Assembly: GCF_020687805.1 (NCBI RefSeq)
Contig: NZ_JAJEWQ010000001.1
Span: 1,133,109-1,197,108, forward strand
DNA from: Planctobacterium marinum
Lineage (GTDB): Bacteria; Pseudomonadota; Gammaproteobacteria; Enterobacterales; Alteromonadaceae
Direction: 5' to 3'
Length of the DNA stretch: 64,000 nucleotides
Position numbers and translations under genes: made by a program. Under the pieces are notes generated by a model that saw nothing but the letters and a program-made list of their open reading frames with translations, was not told the origin of the DNA and searched no databases. This document shows positions 1-10,137 of this stretch, piece by piece (the first letter of the stretch is position 1; the number at the start of each line of letters is the position of its first letter).

Positions 1-960
1 TATTTAAATAGTGATGAAACGACTTTTGCAGGCTACCACACTGTAATAGCGAGGCTTCAAGCTAATGAGCTACCTAGGTACTTAGCTTATCTATTTCATT
101 CAGAACCCTTTCGAACTCAAATTCGTCAAAGAGTTACAGGTGTAAAGGTTTTTAGTATCACACAAGCCATATTAAAGTCTTGCTTTGTATGGTTGCCTCC
201 CAAAGAAGAGCAGTTACAGATCATTAATTATTTAGATAATAAAACAAAAAAAGTAGATGCTCTAATAAAAAAGAAGTCAGAAGTAATCGAAAAGCTTTCT
301 GAACAAAAAATTTCTTTAACACGTCAGTTCACTACGCAAGGTTTAAATGAAAACGTTACAAAACGTGATTCGGGAATACGATGGTACGGTAAAATGCCTG
401 AACATTGGAAAATCAGACGGTTAAAGTTTTTAGCTAAAATCCAAAACGGTTGTGATTATAAACATATTGAAGTTTTTGATCATGAGTTTGGGTATCCAGT
501 ATATGGTTCTGGTGGAGCGTTCAGAAAAGCAAGCGAGTATATACATCAAGGACCATCTTTACTCTTTGGCAGAAAAGGGACTATTGATAAGCCGCTCTTG
601 GTGTATGAAAAATTTTGGACTGTGGACACAATGTTTTATTCAATTATCGGAGAAGATGTTGACCCAGAATATTTATACTACATAGCTTCATGTTTCGAAT
701 TTAATTATATTGCGACACAAACAGCTTTACCGAGTATCACGCAGAGTGATCTGGGGAGCTATTTTGTTTGCTTTCCACCCTTTGAAGAACAAAAAGAAAT
801 TTCCCAATATATAAAAGGTTCAGTCACAAAAATTGACTCACTGATTGACGTAAATCAAAGAGCCATTGAGAACTTAAAAAGCTACAAAAAAGAGCTTATT
901 AATGCAGCGGTCACAGGACTAATTGACGTCCGAGATTTGGTCTTAAATAGGGATAATTAG
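1..960 (+). CDS. hsdS: Type I restriction-modification specificity subunit HsdS (5' end outside window)
   Basis: The frame is open from base 1 to a TAG at 958-960, so the visible 319 residues are the C-terminal part of a longer protein. HsdS recognises the target DNA for the type I methylase and restriction complex. Visible residues about 1-65 look like the end of the first target-recognition domain. A Lys/Glu-rich helical spacer follows (about 66-115, starting PPKEEQ), and the second recognition domain begins near residue 120 with the typical DSGIRWYGKMPEHW stretch. The paired end motifs PPKEEQ and PPFEEQKEI mark the usual two-fold HsdS repeat. hsdM is expected upstream, outside the window. 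The base composition is A+T-rich, which suits an acquired defence locus. Confidence 0.93.
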   Translation, partial: YLNSDETTFAGYHTVIARLQANELPRYLAYLFHSEPFRTQIRQRVTGVKVFSITQAILKSCFVWLPPKEEQLQIINYLDNKTKKVDALIKKKSEVIEKLSEQKISLTRQFTTQGLNENVTKRDSGIRWYGKMPEHWKIRRLKFLAKIQNGCDYKHIEVFDHEFGYPVYGSGGAFRKASEYIHQGPSLLFGRKGTIDKPLLVYEKFWTVDTMFYSIIGEDVDPEYLYYIASCFEFNYIATQTALPSITQSDLGSYFVCFPPFEEQKEISQYIKGSVTKIDSLIDVNQRAIENLKSYKKELINAAVTGLIDVRDLVLNRDN

Positions 961-964
961 TGCC

Positions 965-1564
965 ATGGCAGTGGATGCAAACAAATATTTCAGGGGATTG
1001 AAGGCATACTTAAACACCAATGCCTATGAAATAACTAAGCGAGACGGAGGGCGTGTTGTTTTAGAAGAAAAAATCTTCCTTGCAGGTGGTGCAGAGCGTA
1101 AGCAAAAAGTGCGTTTGGCATTTAGCGGAGAAATACTTGCGCTCAAACTGGATTTGAAAAATCAAAAAGGTAACACAGATCCCCTATTTCATTTCTTAGA
1201 AGACGATGCTCGGCCTTGGTCTAAACGATGTGACTTTGTTATTTTCCAGCTTTATCGCAATAAATTGTCGGTTTATTGTATTGAGTTTAAATCGGCTTCT
1301 TTACCTGAGAGCTTAGTTGACCAACTTTCAGCGACAGAATCTTGGTGCAAAGCCGTTCAGGCAATTATCAGTTTATACACCAATGAAAAGAAGCGCCTTC
1401 ATCTTAAAAAGTTTGTATTTTCAACAATGGATGATCCCAGTCGTTTTGTTGATGATGAAGGTTATATTATTAGAGATCATAGTATTCGCCATTACCACTA
1501 CGATGATTTGAATGGTATGAAATTAGAAGAGTTAGACAATCAATGCCCTGTGCTAGTTGGGTAA
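965..1564 (+). CDS. Uncharacterised protein with PD-(D/E)xK nuclease-like residues, inside the hsd operon
   Basis: This 199-residue protein starts 4 bases after hsdS and ends 9 bases before hsdR, so the three are almost certainly cotranscribed. I do not recognise a named family. An Asp at residue 90 (CDFVIF) lies on a hydrophobic strand, and a second strand carries Glu107-x-Lys109 (YCIEFKSA). This is the arrangement of a PD-(D/E)xK nuclease core, with Glu34/Glu35 as a possible upstream acid. It could be an accessory nuclease, an inhibitor or a modulator of the restriction complex. The nuclease reading is inference from motif spacing alone. No signal peptide or membrane segment is visible. Confidence 0.6.
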   Translation: MAVDANKYFRGLKAYLNTNAYEITKRDGGRVVLEEKIFLAGGAERKQKVRLAFSGEILALKLDLKNQKGNTDPLFHFLEDDARPWSKRCDFVIFQLYRNKLSVYCIEFKSASLPESLVDQLSATESWCKAVQAIISLYTNEKKRLHLKKFVFSTMDDPSRFVDDEGYIIRDHSIRHYHYDDLNGMKLEELDNQCPVLVG

Positions 1565-1573
1565 GGAAGTACG

Positions 1574-4500
1574 ATGAAAAAACATACGGAAGCTCGATTT
1601 GAAGATGCAATAGAAGCCTGCCTACTAGAGAAACATCTTTACGAGCAGGGTAATAGTAAAGAGTTTGATACTGAAAAAGCACTTGAACCACAACGAGTTG
1701 TTCGCTTTGTTCAAACTACACAACCTAAGGTATGGTCTGCGCTAGAAACAATACATGGTGAAGGTACACCTAATTTAATCGTCGATACACTGGCCAAAGA
1801 GTTAAATACCCGAGGTACGCTAAAAGTTCTTCGACATGGTTTTAAGTGTTACGGCAAGAAAATTAAAATGGCGTTTTTTGCGCCAAATAACAACAAAAAT
1901 GAAGAAACTTGGGCTTTATACAAAAACAATATTTTAAGTGTTACACGCCAGCTTTATTACTCTAACTTACACAGAAACTCATTGGATGTCGTTCTATTCC
2001 TCAACGGTGTGCCAATTGTCACTATGGAGCTTAAAAACGAGCTTTCAGGTCAGGACGTTGAACACGCTAAGCGACAATACAAGCATGATCGTGACCCTAA
2101 AGAGCTAATTTTCGAATTTAAAAAACGCACCTTGGTTCACTTCGCAGTTGATACCCAGCTTGTTTTTATGGCAACAAGGCTTAATGGTGATAAAACGTTC
2201 TTTTTACCCTTTAATAAAGGCTGTAACCACGGAGCTGGCAATCCTGAGAGCCAAAATGATTCTTATAAGACATCTTACCTGTGGGAGCAAACACTTAGCA
2301 AAGACAGCATATTAGATATTCTTGGTCGCTTTATGCATCTTCAAGTTGAGGAAAAGCGAGTTCTCACCGATAAAGGCATTAAGAAAGTCACTAAAGAAAC
2401 CATGATTTTCCCCCGTTACCACCAATTGGATGCAGTTAGGAGCTTAATAAAACATGCTTACCAAGTTGGGCCAGGCCGTAACTACCTAGTTGAACACTCG
2501 GCAGGTTCAGGTAAATCTAATTCAATTGCTTGGTTAGCACACCGTTTAAGTAGTTTACATAACGAAGAAGAGAATAGAATTTTTGATTCGGTTATTGTGG
2601 TTACTGATAGACGAGTTTTAGATCAGCAGTTACAAAACACCATATATCAATTTGAACACAAACAAGGTGTTGTTGAGAAAATTGATGAAGATACACGACA
2701 GCTTGTAAATGCATTGGTTAATGGTACGCCAATAATCATAACCACTTTACAAAAATTCCCATTTGTTACGGAAACAATAGAAAAGCTGAATGAAGAAAAC
2801 CAGCTAAATGGTGAGTTGCAGTTTAGCACTGCTGGAAAATGTTTTGCCGTAATTGTTGATGAAGCTCATAGCTCTCAATCTGGCGAATCTGCGATGGAAT
2901 TAAAAGGTGTATTAAACAAGTATGGCGTTGAACAAGAAGCTGCGAAATATGTCGTTGAAAATGATTTAAGCGATGACGCTTTCGACAATTTTGAAGATGT
3001 TTGTCGAGAGATGATGAAACGTGGCAAGCAGCCTAACATTAGTTTCTTTGCTTTTACCGCAACACCAAAATACAAAACCAAGCATGTATTTAATGAGCCT
3101 AGCCCGGTCACAGGGGAAGTACCTTTCCACAAGTATTCAATGAGGCAAGCAATTGAAGAAAAGTTCATCCTTGATGTCCTTAAAAACTACACGACATATA
3201 AAGCATATTTCGGCATCGCCAAATCGTCAGAGAACGACCCTCATGTCGAGAGAAAAAAAGCAGCCAAAGCACTAGCGAGAAACTTAAATAGTCACCCGAC
3301 CAATTTATACCAGAAAACTGAAGTGATGGTTGAGCACTTCAGACAGCATGTAAGACATAAAATTGGTGGCAGAGCAAAAGCAATGGTTGTAACGAGTTCT
3401 CGTTTACAAGCCGTCGAATACAAGAAAATGTTTGATCATTACATTCAAGAAAAAGGATATGATGATGTGAAGTCATTGGTCGCTTTTTCAGGCACTGTTT
3501 GTGATCCAAAAATTCCAAGTAAAGAATATACCGAAGTAGGACTAAATGGGGGTATTAAAGAAAGCGAACTTCCAGAGCAATTTGATACCGACGAATATCA
3601 ATTGCTATTAGTAGCAGAAAAATATCAAACTGGCTTTGACCAACCTTTGCTTCACACAATGTATGTGGATAAGAAGTTGTCAGGCATACAAGCTGTTCAA
3701 ACCCTTTCTCGCCTAAATAGAATGTGTGCGGGCAAAGAAGACACCTTTGTATTAGATTTCCAAAATAAAAGGGAAGATATTTTTAGGGCGTTTAAAGACT
3801 TCTATGAAGAGGTAAAAGCTGAAGAATTGACAGACCCACAACACTTGTATCGTCTTCAAGATCAAATTAATGAGGCTGGTATTATCTTTCAAGAAGAAGT
3901 AACTCGATTCTGTGATGTTTACTTCCAGCCAAGAAGGCAAGAAACGAAAACAGATCATGCTAAATTCAACAATATTCTTGATAAGGCCGTTGAGCGCTTT
4001 AAAGAATTAGATGAAGCTGAGCGATCTGAGTTTAAAGGATTATTAGTTGATTTTCGTAACCTGTATGCCTTTATGTCTCAGGTTATTCCTTACCAAGACT
4101 CAGACTTAGAGCAGTTATATACATACGCCCGTTTTCTTTTAACTAAGCTGCCCAGAAAAGCGAGTGGTCCAGATTATCACATCGAAGATGATGTTGAATT
4201 ACAATATTACCGATTACAAAAAATAAGCGAAGGTCAAATAAACCTCAATAATGGTGAAGCTAAGCCCCTAAAAGGCCCTTCAGATGTAGGAACAGGTCAA
4301 CAAGGCGAAGGTATGATTCGTTTATCTGAGCTTGTTGATTTACTTAATGATCGCTTTGGAACTGATTTCACTCAAGCTGACCAATTGTTTTTCGACCAGA
4401 TTCAGCAAGAGGCTGTAGAAAGTGAAAAATTACAGCTTGCTGCACTAGCAAACAATATAGATGACTTCAGGTATGTATTTAATAAGGCATTTAGCAGCCT

Positions 4501-5206
4501 TGTTATAGACCGGATGGATGGCAATGAAGAAATTTTTAATAAACTAATGGGAGACGCTGAATTTAGAGGGCTAGCTTCTGAGCACCTGCTTCACAAAGTT
4601 TATGATTCATTGAAATCAAGCAAGTCCCAATCAAAAGAACCATTACCTCTTCAGTTTGGGAATAAAAATCTCTATCGCACACATCAGATTGAGTCACTTC
4701 ACAATGTAACAAAGTTAGCGTCAATCACTATAACAACTGATATCCCATATGTTGATGATGTTGTGGGTCTGAGCGTTCTTGGCAATTACCAAGAATTGAA
4801 AGAAATTGGCGTATCAACACCAAAGCACTTGGAAGGTTATTTTGCATTGATTGAAGAGTTAGCGCTTTCGCTATCAGAATTAAATATCATTGATATTAAC
4901 GAAGCCGATGAGGAAGAGAATTGTTTAATCTGGTCTCTCAGTTCTGTAAGTGAGGGCAGCTCTGTATTCGAAATTGTTCTCAATTATTATGAGCCTGCGA
5001 TACAGTTGGCGGAAACAGCTTTAACAATAACAGGAGCAGGAGCTTTGATTCAGAGTTCATTCAAATCGATCAAAACAACGCTAAGTAAAAAGATGCTAGA
5101 TAGTGAACTAGACGATTCAGAGCCAGAAGAAAAAGAGAATAAAAATATTATTATAACCGAGTATAGCTTTGTCGATGAATTAAAGGAAAAACGAAAAACC
5201 CACTAG
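1574..5206 (+). CDS. hsdR: Type I restriction endonuclease subunit R, with extended C-terminus
   Basis: HsdR is the motor and nuclease subunit that translocates DNA using ATP and cuts unmodified DNA. The N-terminal nuclease core shows Asp138 and Glu152-x-Lys154 (MELKNE). The helicase part shows Walker A (HSAGSGKS, about 308-315), DEAH (429-432) and TATPK (495-499). Motif V/VI-like sequence follows (KYQTGFDQP, then QTLSRLNRM). At 1210 residues it is longer than many HsdR proteins (commonly about 1000-1100). The extra C-terminal part, about residues 1110-1175, contains a short hydrophobic Gly/Ala-rich stretch (LTITGAGALIQSSF) and an acidic end. It sits directly downstream of the 199-residue protein and is followed by a spacer with three palindromes. 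Confidence 0.96.
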   Translation: MKKHTEARFEDAIEACLLEKHLYEQGNSKEFDTEKALEPQRVVRFVQTTQPKVWSALETIHGEGTPNLIVDTLAKELNTRGTLKVLRHGFKCYGKKIKMAFFAPNNNKNEETWALYKNNILSVTRQLYYSNLHRNSLDVVLFLNGVPIVTMELKNELSGQDVEHAKRQYKHDRDPKELIFEFKKRTLVHFAVDTQLVFMATRLNGDKTFFLPFNKGCNHGAGNPESQNDSYKTSYLWEQTLSKDSILDILGRFMHLQVEEKRVLTDKGIKKVTKETMIFPRYHQLDAVRSLIKHAYQVGPGRNYLVEHSAGSGKSNSIAWLAHRLSSLHNEEENRIFDSVIVVTDRRVLDQQLQNTIYQFEHKQGVVEKIDEDTRQLVNALVNGTPIIITTLQKFPFVTETIEKLNEENQLNGELQFSTAGKCFAVIVDEAHSSQSGESAMELKGVLNKYGVEQEAAKYVVENDLSDDAFDNFEDVCREMMKRGKQPNISFFAFTATPKYKTKHVFNEPSPVTGEVPFHKYSMRQAIEEKFILDVLKNYTTYKAYFGIAKSSENDPHVERKKAAKALARNLNSHPTNLYQKTEVMVEHFRQHVRHKIGGRAKAMVVTSSRLQAVEYKKMFDHYIQEKGYDDVKSLVAFSGTVCDPKIPSKEYTEVGLNGGIKESELPEQFDTDEYQLLLVAEKYQTGFDQPLLHTMYVDKKLSGIQAVQTLSRLNRMCAGKEDTFVLDFQNKREDIFRAFKDFYEEVKAEELTDPQHLYRLQDQINEAGIIFQEEVTRFCDVYFQPRRQETKTDHAKFNNILDKAVERFKELDEAERSEFKGLLVDFRNLYAFMSQVIPYQDSDLEQLYTYARFLLTKLPRKASGPDYHIEDDVELQYYRLQKISEGQINLNNGEAKPLKGPSDVGTGQQGEGMIRLSELVDLLNDRFGTDFTQADQLFFDQIQQEAVESEKLQLAALANNIDDFRYVFNKAFSSLVIDRMDGNEEIFNKLMGDAEFRGLASEHLLHKVYDSLKSSKSQSKEPLPLQFGNKNLYRTHQIESLHNVTKLASITITTDIPYVDDVVGLSVLGNYQELKEIGVSTPKHLEGYFALIEELALSLSELNIIDINEADEEENCLIWSLSSVSEGSSVFEIVLNYYEPAIQLAETALTITGAGALIQSSFKSIKTTLSKKMLDSELDDSEPEEKENKNIIITEYSFVDELKEKRKTH

Positions 5207-5242
5207 TAAAATCAACTGGCGAGGCAATTGACTGAACTAAGA

Positions 5243-5412
5243 GTGATATTAATCACAATTAGTCCATGCACTAGATATATCAAGCCTTTAAATGATTACA
5301 GACAAAAAAATGAGGGCATCAGCCGACACTTTGTTCATTTTAATCCCCCCAATCGAATCACTTTTGTGATTTGGATAACAATACTAATCACATCAAAAGT
5401 GATATGATTAGT
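5243..5412. promoter_or_regulatory. Three related ATCAC/GTGAT palindromes in the hsdR-gcvP spacer
   Basis: The 312-base spacer between hsdR and gcvP holds no convincing gene. It contains GTGAT-ATTA-ATCAC at 5243-5256, AATCAC-TTTT-GTGATT at 5356-5371, and a larger inverted repeat at 5383-5412 whose arms are ACTAATCA-c-ATCA and TGAT-a-TGATTAGT around an AAAG loop. The shared ATCAC/GTGAT core suggests several sites for one DNA-binding protein. They could be operators left from a lost regulator gene of the island, or part of an island boundary. Function is not established. Confidence 0.4.
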
Positions 5413-5463
5413 ATAGAGTAAATCCGAGCCCCTTCCTCGCTAACAACGACTAATACCCCCATA

Positions 5464-5494
5464 AAAAACCAGGGCTAAAAGGCCCTGGTTTTTA
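5464..5494. terminator. Bidirectional rho-independent terminator after hsdR and gcvP
   Basis: The hairpin arms CCAGGGC and GCCCTGG are flanked by A-runs on the left and T-runs on the right, so it can end transcription in both directions. It lies just beyond the 3' end of minus-strand gcvP and downstream of plus-strand hsdR, which converge here. Confidence 0.85.
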
Positions 5495-5518
5495 GAAGAA
5501 TTCGAAAAAGCGTATCGC

Positions 5519-8422
5519 TTATTCTTCTCTGTACGTCTCTACACTCGGGCAGCTACATACCAGGTTTCTGTCACCGAATACGTCGTCGATGCGGTTTACC
5601 GTTGGCCAGAACTTGTTGCGGGCCACGGCTTCGGCTGGGTAAGCTGCCAGCTGTCTGTCGTAGCTGCGGTTCCAGTTACTGTCGCAGATGTCGGCCAGTG
5701 TGTGTGGTGCATTGTGCAGTGGGTTGTCGATGGCATCCCATTCGCCGCTTTCCACTTTGGCTATTTCTTCGCGGATGCTGATCATGGCATCGCAGAAACG
5801 GTCCAGTTCGGCTTTGGCTTCAGATTCAGTTGGCTCAATCATCAGCGTACCCGCTACCGGGAAGCTCATTGTTGGCGCGTGGAAGCCGTAGTCATTTAAG
5901 CGTTTGGCCACATCCATTTCAGTCACACCGCTGGCTTCTTTCAGCGGACGTAAATCAATAATACATTCGTGGGCTACGCGGTCATTACGGCCACGGTACA
6001 AGACTTCGTAGTGTCCGGTAAGGCGCTTGGCGATGTAGTTAGCGTTAAGCATGGCCATTTCAGTGGCTTTTTTCAGGCCTTCGCTACCCATCATCTGAAT
6101 GTACATATAGCTGATTGGCAGAATTGATGCACTACCCCATGGCGCTGCCGAAACGGCACCATTGCCTTTGTTGCCCTCTACCACATTGATTACGGCGTGG
6201 TCTGGCAAAAATGGCGCTAAATGGGATTTAACACCTATAGGTCCCATACCTGGGCCGCCACCACCGTGTGGAATACAGAAGGTTTTGTGCAGGTTTAAGT
6301 GGGATACGTCTGACCCAATCAGACCAGGCGAAGTAATACCTACCTGGGCGTTCATGTTGGCACCGTCCATGTACACCTGACCACCGTACTGGTGCACGAT
6401 ATCGCAGATTTCTTTGATGGTTTCTTCGTAAACACCGTGAGTAGACGGATATGTCACCATGATACAAGACAGGTTTTCGCTAACCTCTTCGGCTTTGGCC
6501 TTCAGGTCTGCCATGTCGATGTTACCGTTCTTATCACAGTCAACCACCACCACTTTCAGGCCAACCATGTTGGCAGACGCTGGGTTAGTGCCGTGAGCTG
6601 AGCTTGGAATTAAGCAAATGTCACGGTGAGCATCGCCACGGCTTTGATGATACTTCTGAATCGCGATCAAACCAGCGTATTCGCCCTGAGCACCGGAATT
6701 TGGCTGCATACACAGGTTGTCGTAACCGGTGATTTCAATCAGCCAGTTGCTCAGTTCGGTGATCATCTCCTGATAACCCTGGGTCTGATCGACTGGTGCA
6801 AATGGGTGAACGCTACCAAACTCTGGCCAGGTAACCGGGATCATTTCGGCAGTGGCGTTTAACTTCATGGTACATGAACCCAGTGAAATCATTGAGTGGT
6901 TCAGCGCCAGGTCTTTGTTTTCCAGTGACTTGATGTAACGCAGCATTTCAGTTTCTGAGTGATACTGATTGAAGACTTCGTGAGTCAGGATATCGCTTGT
7001 ACGCTTCAGCGCTTCAGGAATTGATTTGCTGCCCTGAGACACAATGCGTGCATCCAGTGCGCCCACTTCCAGACCGTGATTTTCACCACAGAATACGTTG
7101 AACAGGTCTTCAACATGACGGCGAGTGGTGGTTTCATCAAAACTCACCCCCAAAGCGCCGTCTACGTCGGTTCTTAAGTTAATACCGGCATTTAACGCGT
7201 TAGCAATAATACTGGCTTTTTGCTCTTCGCTGACGTTAACACTGATGGTGTCAAACCAGGTGTCGTTGCGTAGCTGGAAGCCTTTTTGAGTTAAACCTTC
7301 AGCCAGAATGTCAGCAAAGCGATGAATACGGTTGGCGATAGTTTTCAGGCCTTCCGGACCGTGGTATACCGCATAAAACGACGCCATGTTGGCTAACAAT
7401 ACCTGTGCTGTACAGATGTTAGAGTTAGCTTTTTCGCGACGGATGTGTTGCTCGCGGGTTTGCAGCGCCATACGCAGTGCGGGACGACCGCGGGTGTCTT
7501 TAGAAACACCGATAATACGGCCCGGCAGTGAGCGCTTGTGTTTGTCACTGGTGGCAAAAAATGCGGCGTGTGGACCGCCATAGCCCATAGGTACACCAAA
7601 ACGCTGTGCTGAACCTAACACAACATCAGCACCCAGCTCGCCAGGCGCTTTAAGCAGTACCAAACTCATGATATCCGCAGCAACCGCCACAATACCTTTA
7701 TTGGCCTGAACGGCAGCAATCAGGTTGGATAAATCGGTAATTTCACCAGTAGTACCGGGATATTGTAACAAGGCACCGAAATAATCACCGTCAGCGGCTT
7801 TTTCAGCAGCGGCGATTTCCACTTCAAAACCGAACATTTCAGCACGGGCGCAAACTACGTCGATAGTTTGCGGATGCACGTTGTCAGCAATAAAGTAGGT
7901 ATTAGATTTTTTGTTTTTGGAAACGCGTTTAGCCAGTGCCATCGCTTCAGCGGCGGCAGTCGCTTCGTCCAGCAGTGACGCAGAAGCCAGCTCAAGACCC
8001 GTTAAGTCGATGGTAAGTTGTTGGAAGTTTAACAGTGCTTCTAAACGGCCTTGGGCAATTTCTGGCTGATAAGGCGTGTAAGCTGTGTACCAACCTGGAT
8101 TTTCCAGCACGTTACGCAAAATAACGTTGGGTACCAGCACATCGCTATAACCCATACCGATGTGAGAGCGGAATAGCTTGTTCTTTTTAGCTACCTGCTT
8201 GAGATTAGCCAACGCCTGCGCTTCGGTTACCGCCTTGCCCACGTCCATGGGTTCAGGTAAACGGATTGAACCAGGCACCGTTTGTTGCATCAAATCGTCC
8301 AATGACTCTGCACCCACCGTGGCCAGCATTTCGGCGGTTTCTGCCTCGCTTGGGCCAATGTGGCGGCGAATAAAATCTTCGGTTTGTTCTAATTGAGATA
8401 ATGAGAGAGATTGCTCAGACAT
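5519..8422 (-). CDS. gcvP: Glycine dehydrogenase (decarboxylating), P protein of the glycine cleavage system
   Basis: GcvP decarboxylates glycine with pyridoxal phosphate and passes the aminomethyl group to lipoylated GcvH. The 967-residue length matches the single-chain proteobacterial form. The N-terminal half begins with the usual [12 protein letters not shown] region and contains [11 protein letters not shown]. The C-terminal half contains the PLP lysine motif [19 protein letters not shown] (roughly residue 710). It is the last gene of the minus-strand gcvT-gcvH-gcvP operon. It is separated from gcvH by 168 bases carrying inverted repeats, and a terminator follows directly after its stop. 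Cytoplasmic. Confidence 0.98.
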   Translation of the reverse strand: MSEQSLSLSQLEQTEDFIRRHIGPSEAETAEMLATVGAESLDDLMQQTVPGSIRLPEPMDVGKAVTEAQALANLKQVAKKNKLFRSHIGMGYSDVLVPNVILRNVLENPGWYTAYTPYQPEIAQGRLEALLNFQQLTIDLTGLELASASLLDEATAAAEAMALAKRVSKNKKSNTYFIADNVHPQTIDVVCARAEMFGFEVEIAAAEKAADGDYFGALLQYPGTTGEITDLSNLIAAVQANKGIVAVAADIMSLVLLKAPGELGADVVLGSAQRFGVPMGYGGPHAAFFATSDKHKRSLPGRIIGVSKDTRGRPALRMALQTREQHIRREKANSNICTAQVLLANMASFYAVYHGPEGLKTIANRIHRFADILAEGLTQKGFQLRNDTWFDTISVNVSEEQKASIIANALNAGINLRTDVDGALGVSFDETTTRRHVEDLFNVFCGENHGLEVGALDARIVSQGSKSIPEALKRTSDILTHEVFNQYHSETEMLRYIKSLENKDLALNHSMISLGSCTMKLNATAEMIPVTWPEFGSVHPFAPVDQTQGYQEMITELSNWLIEITGYDNLCMQPNSGAQGEYAGLIAIQKYHQSRGDAHRDICLIPSSAHGTNPASANMVGLKVVVVDCDKNGNIDMADLKAKAEEVSENLSCIMVTYPSTHGVYEETIKEICDIVHQYGGQVYMDGANMNAQVGITSPGLIGSDVSHLNLHKTFCIPHGGGGPGMGPIGVKSHLAPFLPDHAVINVVEGNKGNGAVSAAPWGSASILPISYMYIQMMGSEGLKKATEMAMLNANYIAKRLTGHYEVLYRGRNDRVAHECIIDLRPLKEASGVTEMDVAKRLNDYGFHAPTMSFPVAGTLMIEPTESEAKAELDRFCDAMISIREEIAKVESGEWDAIDNPLHNAPHTLADICDSNWNRSYDRQLAAYPAEAVARNKFWPTVNRIDDVFGDRNLVCSCPSVETYREE

Positions 8423-8442
8423 GATGCTACTTCAGTTTCCTA

Positions 8443-8575
8443 TGGGTCAGACCCGTTTTGTTAAAGTTTCAAATTTGAAGGTCAGAGCCATTTAAAAAGT
8501 AGCTCTGACCTTGTCATTTTTTTACGCGCTTACTAAGAAAAAGGGCCAGAGATGTTTAAAAACGGCTCTGACCCC
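8443..8575. repeat. Intergenic GGTCAGAGC/GCTCTGACC inverted repeats
   Basis: The gcvP-gcvH spacer holds repeated units of a short palindromic family. An inverted repeat at 8480-8510 has arms GGTCAGAGC and GCTCTGACC around an A/T-rich loop. A second, less perfect one at 8543-8575 pairs GGCCAGAG with GGCTCTGACCCC. A partial unit (GGGTCAGACCCG) starts near 8443. Such extragenic palindromes resemble REP-type elements. A lone GGGTCAGA also occurs before the LysR gene near 11490. They may stabilise or attenuate the mRNA between gcvH and gcvP. Confidence 0.65.
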
Positions 8576-8590
8576 ATAATCACTTGACGA

Positions 8591-8980
8591 TTAATCTTCG
8601 TCGATGCTGGCTTCGTAGCCTTCGGCATCCATCAGGTTTTCCACTTCGGCTTCGTCTTCGGCTTTGATTTTGTATAACCAGCCGTCGCCGTATGGGTCAG
8701 AGTTAACCAGCTCTGGAGAATCTTCCAGGTCTTCGTTAACCGCTACGATTTCGCCGCTGATTGGTGCGTATACGTCAGAAGCTGCTTTTACAGATTCAGC
8801 TACCGCAACGTCGTCACCAGTGCTGACTTCGTCACCCACATCTGGCAGATCGACAAATACCATATCACCCAATAATTCCTGGGCGTGTTCAGTGATACCT
8901 ACAGTGAAGACACCATTACCTTCGGGGCGAACCCACTCGTGAGTAGTGGCATAACGTAATTCAGCAGGAATGTTACTCAT
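8591..8980 (-). CDS. gcvH: Glycine cleavage system H protein
   Basis: GcvH is the small lipoyl carrier that shuttles the aminomethyl group from GcvP to GcvT and is then reoxidised by lipoamide dehydrogenase. The 129-residue length is standard. The lipoylation site is Lys65 within AESVKAASD, followed by the conserved [13 protein letters not shown]. The C-terminus is acidic, as is typical. It is the middle gene of gcvT-gcvH-gcvP, 77 bases after gcvT. The separate L protein (lipoamide dehydrogenase) is not in this window. Confidence 0.98.
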   Translation of the reverse strand: MSNIPAELRYATTHEWVRPEGNGVFTVGITEHAQELLGDMVFVDLPDVGDEVSTGDDVAVAESVKAASDVYAPISGEIVAVNEDLEDSPELVNSDPYGDGWLYKIKAEDEAEVENLMDAEGYEASIDED

Positions 8981-9057
8981 TGTTTTTCCTCGGATAGTTC
9001 TTTAATAATTTGATGAATTAATCGGTTCTATAACGGTTCAGTTTAGCAAAAGTTAAA

Positions 9058-10137
9058 TTATAAAACTGACTTACCGTTGCGCACAAAACTGGGTTTTACC
9101 ACATTTACTGTAACCCACTTTTTGCGCATTTCCACTTCAACTGTATCGCCAACGGTTTTAGGGACACGCGCCATCGCAATACTGTGCCCTAAAGTAGGTG
9201 AAAATGTACCTGAGGTAATAACGCCCTCACCGCCTTCGGCTTTTACTTTTAAGCCTGCGCGCAGCACGCCTTTTTCAGTCATCACCAGGCCCACCAGCTT
9301 TTCATTACTGGTAGCTTTTAATTCGGTTAATGCGGCACGGCCTACAAAGTCACGGTCTTCCGGTTCCCAGGTAACTGTCCAGCCCATGTTGGCGGCAAGA
9401 GGAGAAATGGTTTCGTCCATATCCTGACCATACAGATTCATGCCAGCTTCCAGACGCAAGGTATCACGCGCCCCCAAACCACAAGGTTTTACACCTGCCG
9501 CTAAAAGCTTGTCCCACAATGCTGCGGCCTGGTCTTCAGACACAATAATTTCGTAGCCAGCTTCGCCGGTGTAACCCGTAGTAGCAATAAATAAGTCTTC
9601 AGCCTGAACACCGAAAAACATTTTCATGCCTTCGACGGCTGCTTTTTGCGCATCAGATAAAATGCTGCCCACTTTTTCTTTGGCGTTTGGCCCCTGCACC
9701 GCGATCATCGCCAGCTCAGGACGCTCAGTGATAGATACGTCGAAACCTTCAGCGTACTTGTTCAGGTGGTTTAAATCTTTTTCTTTGGTAGCAGAGTTAA
9801 CCACAACGCGATAATCCTGCTCGTTGAAGTAATAAACAATCAGGTCGTCTACTACACCGCCCGCTTCGTTAAGCATGCCGCTGTACAATGCTTTACCCGC
9901 TACCTGTAATTTATCAACGTCGTGAGTCAACAGATAACGCAGATACGCTTTAGCATCGGCACCTTTTACATCCACGATGGTCATGTGAGATACATCAAAC
10001 ATACCGGCGTCCTGACGCACAGCGTGATGTTCTTCGATTTGTGAACCGTAATTAAGGGGCATTTCCCAACCGTGAAAGTCCACCATCTTAGCGTTGGACT
10101 CAAGGTGTTTGGCATGTAGCGGAGTTGTTTGCAGCAT
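9058..10137 (-). CDS. gcvT: Aminomethyltransferase, T protein of the glycine cleavage system
   Basis: GcvT releases ammonia from the aminomethyl-lipoyl group on GcvH and gives methylene-tetrahydrofolate. The 359-residue length is typical. The N-terminus carries [10 protein letters not shown] and a [11 protein letters not shown] segment. Further on are [11 protein letters not shown] and [18 protein letters not shown], both conserved folate-site regions of this family. It is the first gene of the minus-strand operon, so the operon promoter should lie in the spacer above 10137. I looked there for a glycine riboswitch and did not find one. Confidence 0.97.
   Translation of the reverse strand: MLQTTPLHAKHLESNAKMVDFHGWEMPLNYGSQIEEHHAVRQDAGMFDVSHMTIVDVKGADAKAYLRYLLTHDVDKLQVAGKALYSGMLNEAGGVVDDLIVYYFNEQDYRVVVNSATKEKDLNHLNKYAEGFDVSITERPELAMIAVQGPNAKEKVGSILSDAQKAAVEGMKMFFGVQAEDLFIATTGYTGEAGYEIIVSEDQAAALWDKLLAAGVKPCGLGARDTLRLEAGMNLYGQDMDETISPLAANMGWTVTWEPEDRDFVGRAALTELKATSNEKLVGLVMTEKGVLRAGLKVKAEGGEGVITSGTFSPTLGHSIAMARVPKTVGDTVEVEMRKKWVTVNVVKPSFVRNGKSVL

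Noticed and set aside
1..5518. Integrase, att site or tRNA at the hsd locus boundary
   Set aside because: No integrase gene or tRNA is present within the visible part. The palindromes alone do not establish an attachment site.
5688..8396. Several frames opposite gcvP
   Set aside because: They mirror the codon pattern of gcvP and have no independent start signals or domains.
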